NCBI GenBank assembly: GCA_963969495.1
Contig: OZ018323.1
Location: forward strand, 66,220,460 to 66,284,459
Source of the DNA: Ceratothoa steindachneri
Taxonomy: Eukaryota > Arthropoda > Malacostraca > Isopoda > Cymothoidae
Direction: 5' to 3'
Length of the DNA: 64,000 nucleotides
Position 1 is the first letter of the stretch; every line of letters starts with the position of its first letter. Below the pieces are notes generated by a model. That model worked only from the letters and a program-made list of their open reading frames with translations, searched no databases and had not been told where the DNA came from. Positions 33,041-43,786 of the stretch are shown here, in pieces. Position numbers and translations under genes: made by a program.

Positions 33041-34786
33041 ATGGGTAAACTTTCAAAAAACTCATCCCAGAGACCGCCGGCCTCTGGTCACCGTGAAAAC
33101 AGCAGAGATCTTCGTCGCCTGGATCCTTTTGGATCAGAAGTAGACGAAGAACTGGATTATGACCGCTTTATTGTACTCAAATCCAGCAACGAACGTTGTC
33201 CTCTTAGCAAAGCTGACATCTTTGATGTCTTTGACGACTTCGTAAACAAGTGTGGCGAACCTGCTTAAATGTGGCCGCGCAATGATGGCGCATTGATTGT
33301 CGAGGCCAAGTCTAATGAGCAGCAAAAGAGAATTCAATCTCTCGAAAAGTTAGCCTCAGTGAATGTATCATCCGCGTCTCACCCGACATTTAATACCTCC
33401 AAAGGTGTTATTCGATCGGGTGAACTCATTGAGTATGATATCGACAGGTTGGTGACAAAACTTGCCAATCAGAAAGTAACAAGTGCACATCGCATTTCTA
33501 GGTTTGTGAATGGCGCTAGGGTCCCTACCGCCACCATAATCCTAACTTTCAACAGATTGGAACCGCCCAAGTACGTCAAGGCTGGCTACCTTAACATCCC
33601 AGTCAAGCCTTACGTCGAAAACCCCCGGCGGTGCTTCCATTGCCAACGCTTTGGCTATGTAAGCAAGTTTTGTAAAAGCGAAAGGATTTGTGTAAACTGC
33701 TCAGCAGAATTTCACGGAACACCCTGTTCCAAACAGCCGTGCTGCCCCAATTGTGGCGGAGACCACTCTGCCACATCACAGCAATGCACCTTCTTCCTCT
33801 ACGAGAGAGAGGTCATTGCTGTTCGAAATAAAAACAGGGTGAGCTATAAAGAGGCTAGACGAAGAGTTAGGGAGACTTACGTTCAGCCTGGCGTGAACTT
33901 CGCGGATGCTCTGCGCACCGCCACGCCAAAGAAGGGGAGAAGCCAGAGACCATCTACAGGCTCTCTTGAACAAACAAGAAGTCCTCCACAACCGAAACCC
34001 AGGTCTCCGCGCAGAGATGTGCCTAAACAGGTAAGGGGTTCTCCACACCCTAAACCCGCATCTCCACGCACACCTGAAAAGGTTAAGAGCCCCCCTCGAC
34101 CGAAAGCACGATCAATCGGTAGAGAAAACTCTTCACCAAAATCTAGCCTAGCTTCTGATGGCACAAAGAAGAGGAACCTTCCATCCTCTCCCGATTCACC
34201 AAGAGTGGCAAAACACTTTGCCACCGCTCCACAAGGCGTGGATGTGAATCGGATTGGGCCGCAGGTGGTGTCTATTCCAGCTCTGGACATCCATCCTGCC
34301 CCAAAAGAACAGAGAACTACAGCCCCAAAGCGAGTAGTCAACAACTTACCCCTTGCTGATACTGCTTTAGAACTCCTTCGAGCCCTAAGTGAGAAGGAAT
34401 CAACCTGTACCCCATCACAGGAAACAGCTGTAGTAGAGGCTGCCCCCTTATCCAAGGAGGAGCCGAACCAACCATCAGATTCCAAGAATCCTTCGCCAGC
34501 CGAACAATCGCTGCCACCATCACCAGCCAAGTCGATGTCATCGGCTCACGAAATGACTGATGGAGATGCTCCCACATCTGCTTCTCCAGTCAAGACAGTC
34601 ATTTCGTATAGCCAGCTAACAAAATTGCCACGTTTAAAAGAAAAGCCGAGAGCTAAATTAACGCTCCCGATGCCTCCAGAGTCATACCCAAAACCGGTAA
34701 TTGGTATGACCAAAACTACCCCTACGGGTAGTATAAAACCAAAACCTCCTACCCCTAAGGGTAGGATGATTGTCTTAAAGAGGTAA
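33041..34786 (+). pseudogene. Element A ORF1 (Gag-like), one nonsense codon
   Basis: I place the start at 33041 because the conserved N-terminal part (MGKLSKNSSQRPP, later DYDRFIVLKSSNE) begins there; an upstream ATG at 32642 is in frame but adds only UTR-like residues. The protein would be 581 residues. A TAA at 33266-33268 breaks it; A-rev has CAA there. The open remainder is 33269-34786 (505 residues). It has an RRM-like strand region (ATIILTFNRLEPPKYVKAGY), then knuckles at about residues 198-250: CFHCQRFGYVSKFC (His replaced by Tyr), CVNCSAEFHGTPC and CPNCGGDHSATSQQC, then a Pro/Ser/Lys-rich tail. The stop is 2 bp before the ORF2 start. Confidence 0.9.
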
Positions 34787-34788
34787 GG

Positions 34789-37002
34789 ATGTATCCAATA
34801 ATTCATTGGAACATCCAAGGTCTCTTCCCCAAGTGGGAAGAACTCAAGCTCCTGTTTAAAGACTACAATCCTGATTGTATAGCTTTACAGGAAACTTGCT
34901 TGGGTACTCGTAGTGTACCCAATGTTCCTGGTTTTGTGGGATACTATAAGAACCCTATAGAACCAATCCATGGTTCTGCTGGGCTCATCAACAGCAGGGT
35001 TCCCCACAACCAGATCGACCTTGCGACAGACCTGCAGGCGGTTGCTGTCTGCCTGTTCTCCCATCGCCACTATACGGTCTGCTCGCTTTACCTCCCTCCT
35101 AGTGAGGAAAAAGACACAGCCTCTCTAGCTAGAAAACTAGTAGAGGTAATTAAACAGCTCCCTCCCCCCTTTCTATTGATTGGGGATTTTAATGCTCGAC
35201 ACCCCCTTTGGGGGGACCATGATAAGAACCCTAGGGGAAACATGATTGAGAAATTTCTGGGCGAAAATGATGTCTGCCTTCTAAACGATGGCAGCTATAC
35301 ATCATTTCACATCCAGACGAGCAGCTCTACATGCGTGGACTTGTCCCTCTGTTCACCAAGCTGTAGAGCTGATTTTGACTGGGCAGTGGATCCTGACTTG
35401 CGAGGCAGCGATCACTTCCCCATTATTATAGCGCCATGTACAGGTGGCCCCCCTCCACCACCTAGTAAAAAATGGAATGCAAAAAAAGCAAACTGGCCTA
35501 AATTCAGGCACCTCTCGAGCCATGACGGGTCCTTCCCTCATGAAGATATTGACGTGGCTATCGATGACCTCCTAGTCCACGTCAATAAAGCGGCTAACTC
35601 CTCCATCCCGCTCTCCGGCTCAACCGCTCGCGGACCACAAGTTCCCTGGTGGTCGGCTCAATGCTCGAGAGCCGTGACTGAATGTAAAATGGCTTGCCGA
35701 CGTTACCATCGCTCCCCTACGATGGTAAATAAAATTGCTCGTAACAGAGCAAGGGCAGCACGGCGACGCATCCTTCGACAGGCTCGAAAGACCTCGTTGG
35801 TTGGTTACATCGCGTCCATAAGTTGGCAAACGCCTATAGACAAAGTGTGGAAAAGGGTCAAAAAGCTATTGGGCAAATCCAATGGCTTTACAGCTCCCAA
35901 CATTGTCCAAGCTGGAGAATTGTTGGGGGACTTGTCCCATATTTCCAATGTCTTGGCCAGATCATTTGCTAGCATCTCAAGCCCAGATAATTATGAGATG
36001 CAATTCCAGTGCTTTAGGCTCCAACAGGAGCAGCAACCGCTCAACTTTATGGAGCCTAACATGGATAACGAGTCTTACAACCGACTCTTCTCTATCCATG
36101 AGCTCCATAATGCACTGAAGCACTGTAGATCCACTGCCCCCGGATCGGATGGCATTTCCTATGATATGATTAGGAATATGCATCCATCCCTTCTCTCTCA
36201 TTTACTGGACATTTACAACTGGATTTGGATCAAGGGCCGCTTCCCTTCCATGTGGAGAGAGGCCATAGTCTTTCCATTCCGCAAACCAGGAAAGGACGGG
36301 ACGGAGCCCACCCATTACCGCCCCATTGCTCTTACCAGTTGTCCATGTAAAGTGTTTGAGAGAATGGTCAATTTCAGACTCGTCTGGTTTTTGGAGACTC
36401 AAAATCTCATATCTCCTTCTTAATCAGGGTTCAGGAAAAAGCAGAGTACGACAGACCTGCTTGTCCGAATGGAGTCACTCGTAAGAGATGCTTTTTCAAA
36501 GAAGCAGCACGCCATTGCTGTCTTCTTTGATATTGAGAAAGCATACTATACCACCTGGAGGCGTGGTATCCTTAAACAACTCCATGATTGGGGCCTGCGG
36601 GGTTACCTCCCCAGGTTTGTCGAGCAATTTCTGATGCGACGCACACTACGCGTAAGGGTTGGAGGCACCTTATCGGAGCCCGTGGACCAAGTTGAGGGTG
36701 TGCCACAGGGAAGTGTCCTCAGTGTCACCTGCTTCTCTGTGGCCATTAATAGCATTGTTAGAAATCTCCCTCCCGAGATTTCGTCGACGTTATATGTGGA
36801 TGATCTGGCGCTCATTTGTTCTTCGCCCAGACTCCCATTTATCGTCCGTAAGCTACAGCGAGCTATAAGCACTGTAGCTGAAAATGCTTCCTCCAAGGGT
36901 TTCCGCTTTTCCGCAGTAAAGACCAAGGCTGTTCACTTTTTTGGGCATAAGTTAGTGACATGGGACCCCCACCCCATTTGTCTCTATATGGTGTGCCTAT
37001 AG
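34789..37002 (+). pseudogene. Element A ORF2: endonuclease and reverse transcriptase
   Basis: ORF2 nicks DNA and copies the element RNA. The start follows the ORF1 stop after 2 bp. Endonuclease motifs: HWNIQG, LQETCLG, IGDFNARHPLWGD and GSDHFP (residues 1 to about 225). RT motifs: APGSDGISYDM, FRKPGKDG, HYRPIALTSCPCK, motif A FFDIEKAYYTTW (A-rev has AYDTTW), VPQGSVLS and LYVDD (36793-36804, about residue 669). A TAA at 36421-36423 replaces the CAA seen in A-rev. The frame is lost between about 36937 and 36960, next to a run of six T, in both A copies; the rest follows one frame back. Confidence 0.93.
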
Positions 37003-37577
37003 ATTTTGAGCCCCACTTCAAATATCTGGGGGTCATATTTGATTCAAGGCTTTCCTTCCGGCACCATGTGGACGCCTTGAAAAGGTCTTGTTTAAAGAGA
37101 ATGGACATAATGAAACTGTTGTCTCACACTTCTTGGGGAAGTGATCGACGTACCCTGTGGCTCCTGTATCTAGCATTGGTCCAATCAAAGCTAGACTATG
37201 GATCACAGGTGTACTCCTCTGCCTCGCCATCCATTCTCGAAAAACTAAATACTGTGCGTAACCAGGGTGTGCGCCTGGCTTCTGGAGCCTTTAAGTCCTC
37301 CCCAGTGTGGAGTCTCTACGCAGAGAACGGGGTTCTCCCCCTTCCCTATCACAGGCTCAAGTCTAATTTAAACTACCTCCTTAGACTTGAGCAACTACCG
37401 CAGACGCCAGTGTATGAGTGCATGTTCAATACACGGACAGCGGCCTCATACGATAGATCTCCATCTCTGGCTCGCCCCTTTGCTCTGCGTATGGCCGAGC
37501 ACACTGCGCAACTAAGGGAGTTCTCAGTGATTCCCTTTACCATGCCAAAGACCCCCCGTGGCTCATACCACCTGTAA
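36960..37577 (+). pseudogene. Element A ORF2: RT thumb/connection, frame -1
   Basis: This open stretch continues ORF2 with LSLYGVPIDFEPHFKYLGVI, FDSRLSFRHHVDALKRSC, LYLALVQSKLDYGSQVYSSA and RNQGVRLASGAFKSSPVWSL, which are the normal RT C-terminal blocks of the family. It is one frame back from the upstream part. Its stop (TAA 37575-37577) overlaps the ATG of the next open frame as TAATG. Just before it, a run of six C (37551-37556) is where one more C would bring the reading into the next frame without a stop. The same layout recurs in the second repeat unit and in A-rev. Confidence 0.9.
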
Positions 37578-38010
37578 TGGTATGTAGGGAACTAGCTGAT
37601 AGGCCCAAGGATCACCACCTGCCTGTAGTATTGAGAGCCATTTATGGCGACCACTCCTCTCAACATCGGCATAGCACTTTTGTGTTCACCGATGGGTCCA
37701 AGTCACCGGACAGAGTTGGAGCAGCTGCTGTCTTTCCATCTGAGACAGCATTGGTCCGCCTGCCAAACGCAGCTTCCGCATTCACAGCGGAACTCGTTGC
37801 TATGATGGTGGCACTGACTATCATAGCTGGCAGGCCATCTGGTTCTCATACTATCTTTACAGACTCCCTTAGTTCGCTTCAAATGTTGGGTGATGTTGGT
37901 TCGAGCCATCCGTTGGTTTCCAAGATCCAGCGGTGGCTCCTACGACTATCGCCCATCCACGAGATATCATTTTGCTGGGTGCCTAGTCACGTGGGCATCC
38001 CACGTGACTA
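37018..38010 (+). repeat. 993-bp internal tandem duplication, first unit
   Basis: Bases 37018-38001 repeat at 38011-38994, with one difference found (cagtgtgg here, cagtatgg near 38299). The unit ends in a foldback: tagtcacgtggg (37984-37995), cat, cccacgtgacta (37999-38010), in which the last nine bases replace the normal ggcaatgag. A-rev has only one unit, so the event happened in A-fwd. Confidence 0.95.
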
Positions 38011-38035
38011 TCAAATATCTGGGGGTCATATTTGA
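37577..38035 (+). pseudogene. Element A ORF2: RNase H, first repeat unit, cut off
   Basis: It starts with MVCRELADRPKDHH and keeps FTDGSKSPDRVG, FTAELVAMMVAL, FTDSLSSLQML and CWVPSHVGIP, the RNase H catalytic blocks. It then runs into the duplication junction (37999-38010) and ends in foreign residues and a stop, so the last His-containing part and the C-terminal zinc motif are missing from this unit. Confidence 0.9.
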
Positions 38036-38570
38036 TTCAAGGCTTTCCTTCCGGCACCATGTGGACGCCTTGAAAAGGTCTTGTTTAAAGAGAATGGACA
38101 TAATGAAACTGTTGTCTCACACTTCTTGGGGAAGTGATCGACGTACCCTGTGGCTCCTGTATCTAGCATTGGTCCAATCAAAGCTAGACTATGGATCACA
38201 GGTGTACTCCTCTGCCTCGCCATCCATTCTCGAAAAACTAAATACTGTGCGTAACCAGGGTGTGCGCCTGGCTTCTGGAGCCTTTAAGTCCTCCCCAGTA
38301 TGGAGTCTCTACGCAGAGAACGGGGTTCTCCCCCTTCCCTATCACAGGCTCAAGTCTAATTTAAACTACCTCCTTAGACTTGAGCAACTACCGCAGACGC
38401 CAGTGTATGAGTGCATGTTCAATACACGGACAGCGGCCTCATACGATAGATCTCCATCTCTGGCTCGCCCCTTTGCTCTGCGTATGGCCGAGCACACTGC
38501 GCAACTAAGGGAGTTCTCAGTGATTCCCTTTACCATGCCAAAGACCCCCCGTGGCTCATACCACCTGTAA
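38011..38570 (+). pseudogene. Element A ORF2: RT thumb/connection, second repeat unit
   Basis: This is the second copy of the thumb/connection reading (KYLGVIFDSRLSFRHHVDAL onward). In its frame it opens upstream at 37890 through the duplication junction. It ends at 38570 in the same TAATG overlap with the next open frame. Nothing in it differs in a way that changes function relative to the first unit. Confidence 0.9.
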
Positions 38571-39502
38571 TGGTATGTAGGGAACTAGCTGATAGGCCCA
38601 AGGATCACCACCTGCCTGTAGTATTGAGAGCCATTTATGGCGACCACTCCTCTCAACATCGGCATAGCACTTTTGTGTTCACCGATGGGTCCAAGTCACC
38701 GGACAGAGTTGGAGCAGCTGCTGTCTTTCCATCTGAGACAGCATTGGTCCGCCTGCCAAACGCAGCTTCCGCATTCACAGCGGAACTCGTTGCTATGATG
38801 GTGGCACTGACTATCATAGCTGGCAGGCCATCTGGTTCTCATACTATCTTTACAGACTCCCTTAGTTCGCTTCAAATGTTGGGTGATGTTGGTTCGAGCC
38901 ATCCGTTGGTTTCCAAGATCCAGCGGTGGCTCCTACGACTATCGCCCATCCACGAGATATCATTTTGCTGGGTGCCTAGTCACGTGGGCATCCCAGGCAA
39001 TGAGAGGGCAGATGCTGCAGCCAAAGAAGCAGCATCACTGGGGACAGCTCCAGTGGCCCCAGTCCCACTCTGCGATGCCTATCCTCTGATCAATGAATAC
39101 GTGGTCGGCCTATGGCAGAAGAGGTGGAGTGAGCTCCCTCCCACCAAGCTCCACTCCATAAAACCCTCCGTTCACCCATGGCCACGTACAACTAGACATC
39201 GTAAAATGGAGGTTGCGCTTGTCCGTCTGAGGATAGGCCATTGCCGGCTCACCCATGAGCATTTAATGAGTGGGCTGCCCCCACCTATGTGCATTCTGTG
39301 TGGGGTACAAATATCTGTCCTCCATATATTTGTAGAATGCCCATTGCTAAGGAATCTCAGAAGGACGACTTTTCCCTTCATTACCAGAGAGATGGCCCCC
39401 CAGCAGGCTCTGCGGGGCATCTTTTCTGAGACCCATTGCTTCTTTAACGTGACTAGGATACTAACCTTCCTAAAAGAAAGCAATCTTTCAAACAAAATTT
39501 AA
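38570..39502 (+). pseudogene. Element A ORF2: RNase H and C-terminal zinc motif, complete
   Basis: This 310-codon open frame holds the whole RNase H: FTDGSKSPDRVG, FTAELVAMM, FTDSLSSLQM and the final block CWVPSHVGIPGNERADAAAK. It is followed by FTRxxHP-like linker residues and the zinc-like end CILCGVQISVLHIFVEC (CX2CX7HX4C), usual at the C-terminus of I-superfamily ORF2 proteins. All acidic sites appear kept. It begins with the ATG of TAATG; whether that ATG is ever used or the frame is normally reached from upstream is not settled. It is identical to the minus-strand frame 43786-42854 in A-rev. Confidence 0.92.
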
Positions 39503-39912
39503 AATAGTTTTATATATTTATTGTTGACCTATTCATAGTTTATGTTTTTACATTTTTTAGAAAAATGAATAAATTTTTAACAAAAATATAATTGCATAAT
39601 AACTTTTAAAGTTATATTGTTGATATATTCATAGTTTATTTACTTGTTATTTATTATTTTTACTTTCTTTTTTTTTACCTTTTGTTGAATCTTTTAATAG
39701 TCTATTTTTTTGTTAAAAACTCAACTGACTTAATATTTGCCTATTAAACTAATTTTGGTCCCAAGGACATTTTTGCTTTTTTATATATTTTAATATGGCA
39801 ATATTTTAAAAATAATAATTTTAAATTCACCGCCCATAAGTGAATTTGGCTGCGAGATAGTCCATCTGGGCTACGCAGCTTTTAAATCTTTTATGCACTA
39901 TTCATTCATTCA
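39503..39912 (+). other. Element A 3' UTR and tail
   Basis: About 340 bp of AT-rich DNA, then a GC-rich stem-loop (gctgcg 39849-39854 with cgcagc 39874-39879) and the tetranucleotide tail attcattcattca at 39900-39912. The same 3' UTR is present in A-rev at 42444-42853. The stem-loop just before the tail is a good candidate for the RT recognition site; this is inferred. Confidence 0.8.
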
Positions 39913-39926
39913 TTCACACTTGGCGT
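39913..39926. repeat. Target site duplication of A-fwd (right)
   Basis: Exact copy of 32343-32356 (ttcacacttggcgt). Confidence 0.9.
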
Positions 39927-40214
39927 TCGGTTCGCGGGACCGGGCCGTGGCCGGGGTGGACGAGGAAAGGGTTAAGACCCACCAGGTATATCCTGCATGG
40001 TCCGCCAGGCTTACCCTCAGGTTACCTGGCGGTGAAGTCCATGGCCACCTCTGTAAGTGGCCCCGCGCCCGTCCCTACACGCCGACTGCGTCGTTTTGAA
40101 CCGGCCCGTTGTCTGCGCCAATGGGCATTCGCAGGGTTAATGGAAACCAAACCATAGGCCTTTCTCTAGAGTCTCCGGTCCGCTCGTTTATTGGATCTGG
40201 CAAATGCACTACAC

Positions 40215-41319
40215 CCTGAACAAATCGAAAATTGCCCAACGAAATGTGTAAACTGTGGAGAGCCCCACCCAGCATCAAGCAAAAAATGTAATGTCTACAA
40301 ATTCGAAGAAGAAGTAGCATCCATACGTGAAAAAGAAAGACTAAACTTTAGAGATGCCAGAGAAAAGGCACAGAGCTCTATAGGAACCAGAGGAAACTCT
40401 TATGCCTTTGTAGTTGAAATGAGCAGAGTGACCAGACCCCCATACCACGGGGTTAAAGCAAGAACTCAACCGCCCCTTCCCGAGGAGCCTGCACCACAGG
40501 CCCCGAATATTGAACTCCCCTACCCAACGCATATGGTCGACAATCGACCATCTCCCCCCCCCCCCCCCTCAAAAAAAGCATTTGCCGCATCGCGAGGAAC
40601 CTTCAACCGATACGTGAAAAAGAAAGACTAAACTTTAGAGATGCCAGAGAAAAGTTGGGTAGTGGAGTTCGAATATCGAACTCCCCTATCCAACGCATAT
40701 GGTCGACAATCGACCATCTCGCCCCCAAAAGCAGTTGCCCCCTCCCGACGAACCTGCACCACAGACCTCGAATATCGAACTCCCCTATCCAACGCATATG
40801 GTCGACAATCGACCATCTCGCCCCCAAAAGCAGTTGCCCCCTCCCGACGAGCCTGCACCACGGACCTTAAATATCGAACTCACCTACCCAACGCATATGG
40901 TTGACAATCGACCATCTCCCTCCCAAAAGCAGCTGCCGCATCGCGAGGCACCTGCACCCGATACCTCGATGCTAAACCCCATCCCTAGCAGAGAGGTTAA
41001 CCTAAAATCGCAATCACAGCAAATCCCTAAGCACATCGACCCCCACCCCGAACAAATGGACACTCAGGTTATACCAGAGATCGTCTGCCCACAATCTCGG
41101 TCACCCCGTGACAGCGTTTTGCCACCACCAATCAAAATGCCTACCACTGACATCATCTACGAAGAGAAAATAGAACAGGAAAAAGAGACCCAAGACCCAC
41201 GTGAAACAGACCTCGTCCCCACCAAACAAATTGAAGCTCGAATCATACCTCCAACGAGCCACCTCCCTCACCCACCAACAGAAGCCAAAAAAAAAGATAA
41301 TCCGTCCTCCTATTATTGA
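40215..41319 (+). pseudogene. Element B ORF1 (Gag-like) relic with 33-residue repeats
   Basis: Open parts are 40191-40631 and 40699-41319. The only knuckle left is CVNCGEPHPASSKKC (40238 onward); the RRM-like region and first knuckles are missing. It is followed by FEEEVASIREKERLNFRDAR, the usual block after the knuckles. Then comes a 99-bp repeat coding 33 residues (IELPYPTHMVDNRPS and QLPPPDEPAP) with starts near 40672, 40771 and 40870, and an earlier relative at 40506. Bases 40323-40367 are copied at 40610-40654 within it, which breaks the frame. The C-terminal part is Pro-rich and charged. Confidence 0.8.
40500..40965 (+). repeat. 99-bp tandem repeat in B ORF1
   Basis: The block aatatcgaactcccctatcc recurs at 40672, 40771 and 40870 (99 bp apart) with a related one at 40506. 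Each unit goes on with aacgcatatggtcgacaatc and gacc-rich DNA. A length divisible by 3 kept the ORF1 frame open during expansion. Confidence 0.9.
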
Positions 41320-41511
41320 CGGAACACCAACACTGCCTTTAACAGTAGATACCCAAGACACAAACAAGTAAAACGGTGACAAAGAAGAACCAAAACCTCA
41401 AAGACCAGTCCTCACCAGACTCCAGTGGCCACAGGGCCCTAATAAACCAATGGGCACCACGACCTCCGCAAAAACAAAATTGCTCACTTCTCGAACCAAA
41501 CCAAAAGAATA

Positions 41512-42411
41512 ATGAAAATAATCCAGTGGAATATCCGCGGAATCAGAGCCAACTGGGAAGAATTAAGGTTTCTTGTAGCGGACGAGAGCCCCGCCTGCGT
41601 CTGTCTCCAGGAAACCATGTTGGGAATACATCCACCACGAAAGCTACCGAATTACAGTTGCGTAACCACCTCAATACCAAATGATGGCAGTACATCCGGC
41701 GGCTGTGCCATATACACCCATCAAAATGTTCCCACATTACCTATCAGATTAAATTCATCTTTGGAAGCAATCGCCGTGACCATGTACATCAAGAAACGAT
41801 ACACGATCGCAAATGTCTACCTCCCACCCACAGGACCCCTTCCAGTCATCGCCTTACGAGACTTGATCTCGCAACTACCAACTCCATTCATTCTAATGGG
41901 GGACTTTAACAGTCGTCTTATTGAGTGGGGCAACAGAATATGCAACGCCAGAGGAAACGAGCTATCAAAGCTAATAGAAAACCAGCAACTTGGAATCATG
42001 AACCAGCGCGAAGGTACTAGATTTAACATACAAACAGGTACCCTATTAGCGTTAGATCTGGCCCTCTGCTCACCCGACATCACAGCGAGCTTTGAATGGA
42101 GAATCTTGGATGACCTAAAAGGAAGCGACCATTACCCGATCATCCTTTCCTCAGACGAGGGTTTACCCGCCTCGGGTATACCACGATGGAGACTGGACCA
42201 AGCAAACTGGCTAAAATTCAACAAAATCACTGATATCCAAGTTGATGACATCTCGGAGACGGCGGAAGCGCTGGAAATCTTTACATCCATTATATATCAA
42301 GCAGGTAAAACATCCATTGCAATTAGCTCAGGACAACCCAGTCAGAGATCTACCCCATGGTGGAGCCCAGAATGTTCTGCCGCACTGAAAGAACAAAGGA
42401 AAGTCTACTGA
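41512..42411 (+). pseudogene. Element B ORF2: endonuclease domain
   Basis: The start at 41512 gives MKIIQWNIRGIRANWEEL, with the WN motif. QETML, then VNVYLPPTGP-like NVYLPPTGPLP, MGDFNSRLIEWGN and KGSDHYPII follow, so all endonuclease motifs look intact over the first 225 residues. A TGA at 42409-42411 ends the frame, but the same frame continues as TYKRWPNPMT across the A-rev insertion point and resumes at 49042 with another stop near 49055. B therefore cannot make ORF2. Confidence 0.9.
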
Positions 42412-42431
42412 ACATACAAACGATGGCCAAA

Positions 42432-42443
42432 TCCGATGACTAA
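42432..42443. repeat. Target site duplication of A-rev (left)
   Basis: tccgatgactaa repeats exactly at 49030-49041. It borders the tail of the minus-strand A copy on this side. Confidence 0.9.
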
Positions 42444-42853
42444 TGAATGAATGAATAGTGCATAAAAGATTTAAAAGCTGCGTAGCCCAGATGGACTATC
42501 TCGCAGCCAAATTCACTTATGGGCGGTGAATTTAAAATTATTATTTTTAAAATATTGCCATATTAAAATATATAAAAAAGCAAAAATGTCCTTGGGACCA
42601 AAATTAGTTTAATAGGCAAATATTAAGTCAGTTGAGTTTTTAACAAAAAAATAGACTATTAAAAGATTCAACAAAAGGTAAAAAAAAAGAAAGTAAAAAT
42701 AATAAATAACAAGTAAATAAACTATGAATATATCAACAATATAACTTTAAAAGTTATTATGCAATTATATTTTTGTTAAAAATTTATTCATTTTTCTAAA
42801 AAATGTAAAAACATAAACTATGAATAGGTCAACAATAAATATATAAAACTATT

Positions 42854-43786
42854 TTAAATTTTGTTTGAAAGATTGCTTTCTTTTAGGAAGGTTAGTATCC
42901 TAGTCACGTTAAAGAAGCAATGGGTCTCAGAAAAGATGCCCCGCAGAGCCTGCTGGGGGGCCATCTCTCTGGTAATGAAGGGAAAAGTCGTCCTTCTGAG
43001 ATTCCTTAGCAATGGGCATTCTACAAATATATGGAGGACAGATATTTGTACCCCACACAGAATGCACATAGGTGGGGGCAGCCCACTCATTAAATGCTCA
43101 TGGGTGAGCCGGCAATGGCCTATCCTCAGACGGACAAGCGCAACCTCCATTTTACGATGTCTAGTTGTACGTGGCCATGGGTGAACGGAGGGTTTTATGG
43201 AGTGGAGCTTGGTGGGAGGGAGCTCACTCCACCTCTTCTGCCATAGGCCGACCACGTATTCATTGATCAGAGGATAGGCATCGCAGAGTGGGACTGGGGC
43301 CACTGGAGCTGTCCCCAGTGATGCTGCTTCTTTGGCTGCAGCATCTGCCCTCTCATTGCCTGGGATGCCCACGTGACTAGGCACCCAGCAAAATGATATC
43401 TCGTGGATGGGCGATAGTCGTAGGAGCCACCGCTGGATCTTGGAAACCAACGGATGGCTCGAACCAACATCACCCAACATTTGAAGCGAACTAAGGGAGT
43501 CTGTAAAGATAGTATGAGAACCAGATGGCCTGCCAGCTATGATAGTCAGTGCCACCATCATAGCAACGAGTTCCGCTGTGAATGCGGAAGCTGCGTTTGG
43601 CAGGCGGACCAATGCTGTCTCAGATGGAAAGACAGCAGCTGCTCCAACTCTGTCCGGTGACTTGGACCCATCGGTGAACACAAAAGTGCTATGCCGATGT
43701 TGAGAGGAGTGGTCGCCATAAATGGCTCTCAATACTACAGGCAGGTGGTGATCCTTGGGCCTATCAGCTAGTTCCCTACATACCAT
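42854..43786 (-). pseudogene. Element A ORF2 reverse copy: RNase H and zinc end
   Basis: Same 310-codon open frame as 38570-39502, with all RNase H blocks and the CX2CX7HX4C end. Confidence 0.92.

Larger units (their letters stand above)
32357..39912 (+). mobile_element. Non-LTR element A, full-length forward copy (A-fwd)
   Basis: Full-length I-superfamily element: it begins gggggcgatggg, exactly like A-rev, and ends in the 13-bp tail attcattcattca (39900-39912), also exactly like A-rev. Order: 5' UTR (32357-33040), ORF1 (33041-34786), ORF2 (34789-39502), AT-rich 3' UTR with a stem-loop (gctgcg at 39849 with cgcagc at 39874), tail. It is 7556 bp because 993 bp of ORF2 is tandemly duplicated (37018-38010). 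Against A-rev it also lacks 21 bp near 32790. Protein-level divergence from A-rev is about 1%. It sits in element B. Confidence 0.95.
39927..42443 (+). mobile_element. Non-LTR element B, middle segment
   Basis: Between the two A copies B continues in the plus direction with the end of its 5' region (39927-40200), an ORF1 relic with tandem repeats and the endonuclease. The sequence joins that at 32356 on the left and that at 49042 on the right once the A copies and their duplications are set aside; the endonuclease frame runs across the right gap. B is clearly older than A, as it has scattered stops and frameshifts. Confidence 0.9.

Noticed and set aside
36934..36950. Programmed -1 frameshift site at the T run in A ORF2
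   Set aside because: In the incoming frame the codons are cac ttt ttt ggg, so the P-site slip needs a mismatch and the XXXYYYZ rule is not met. A lost base is more likely.
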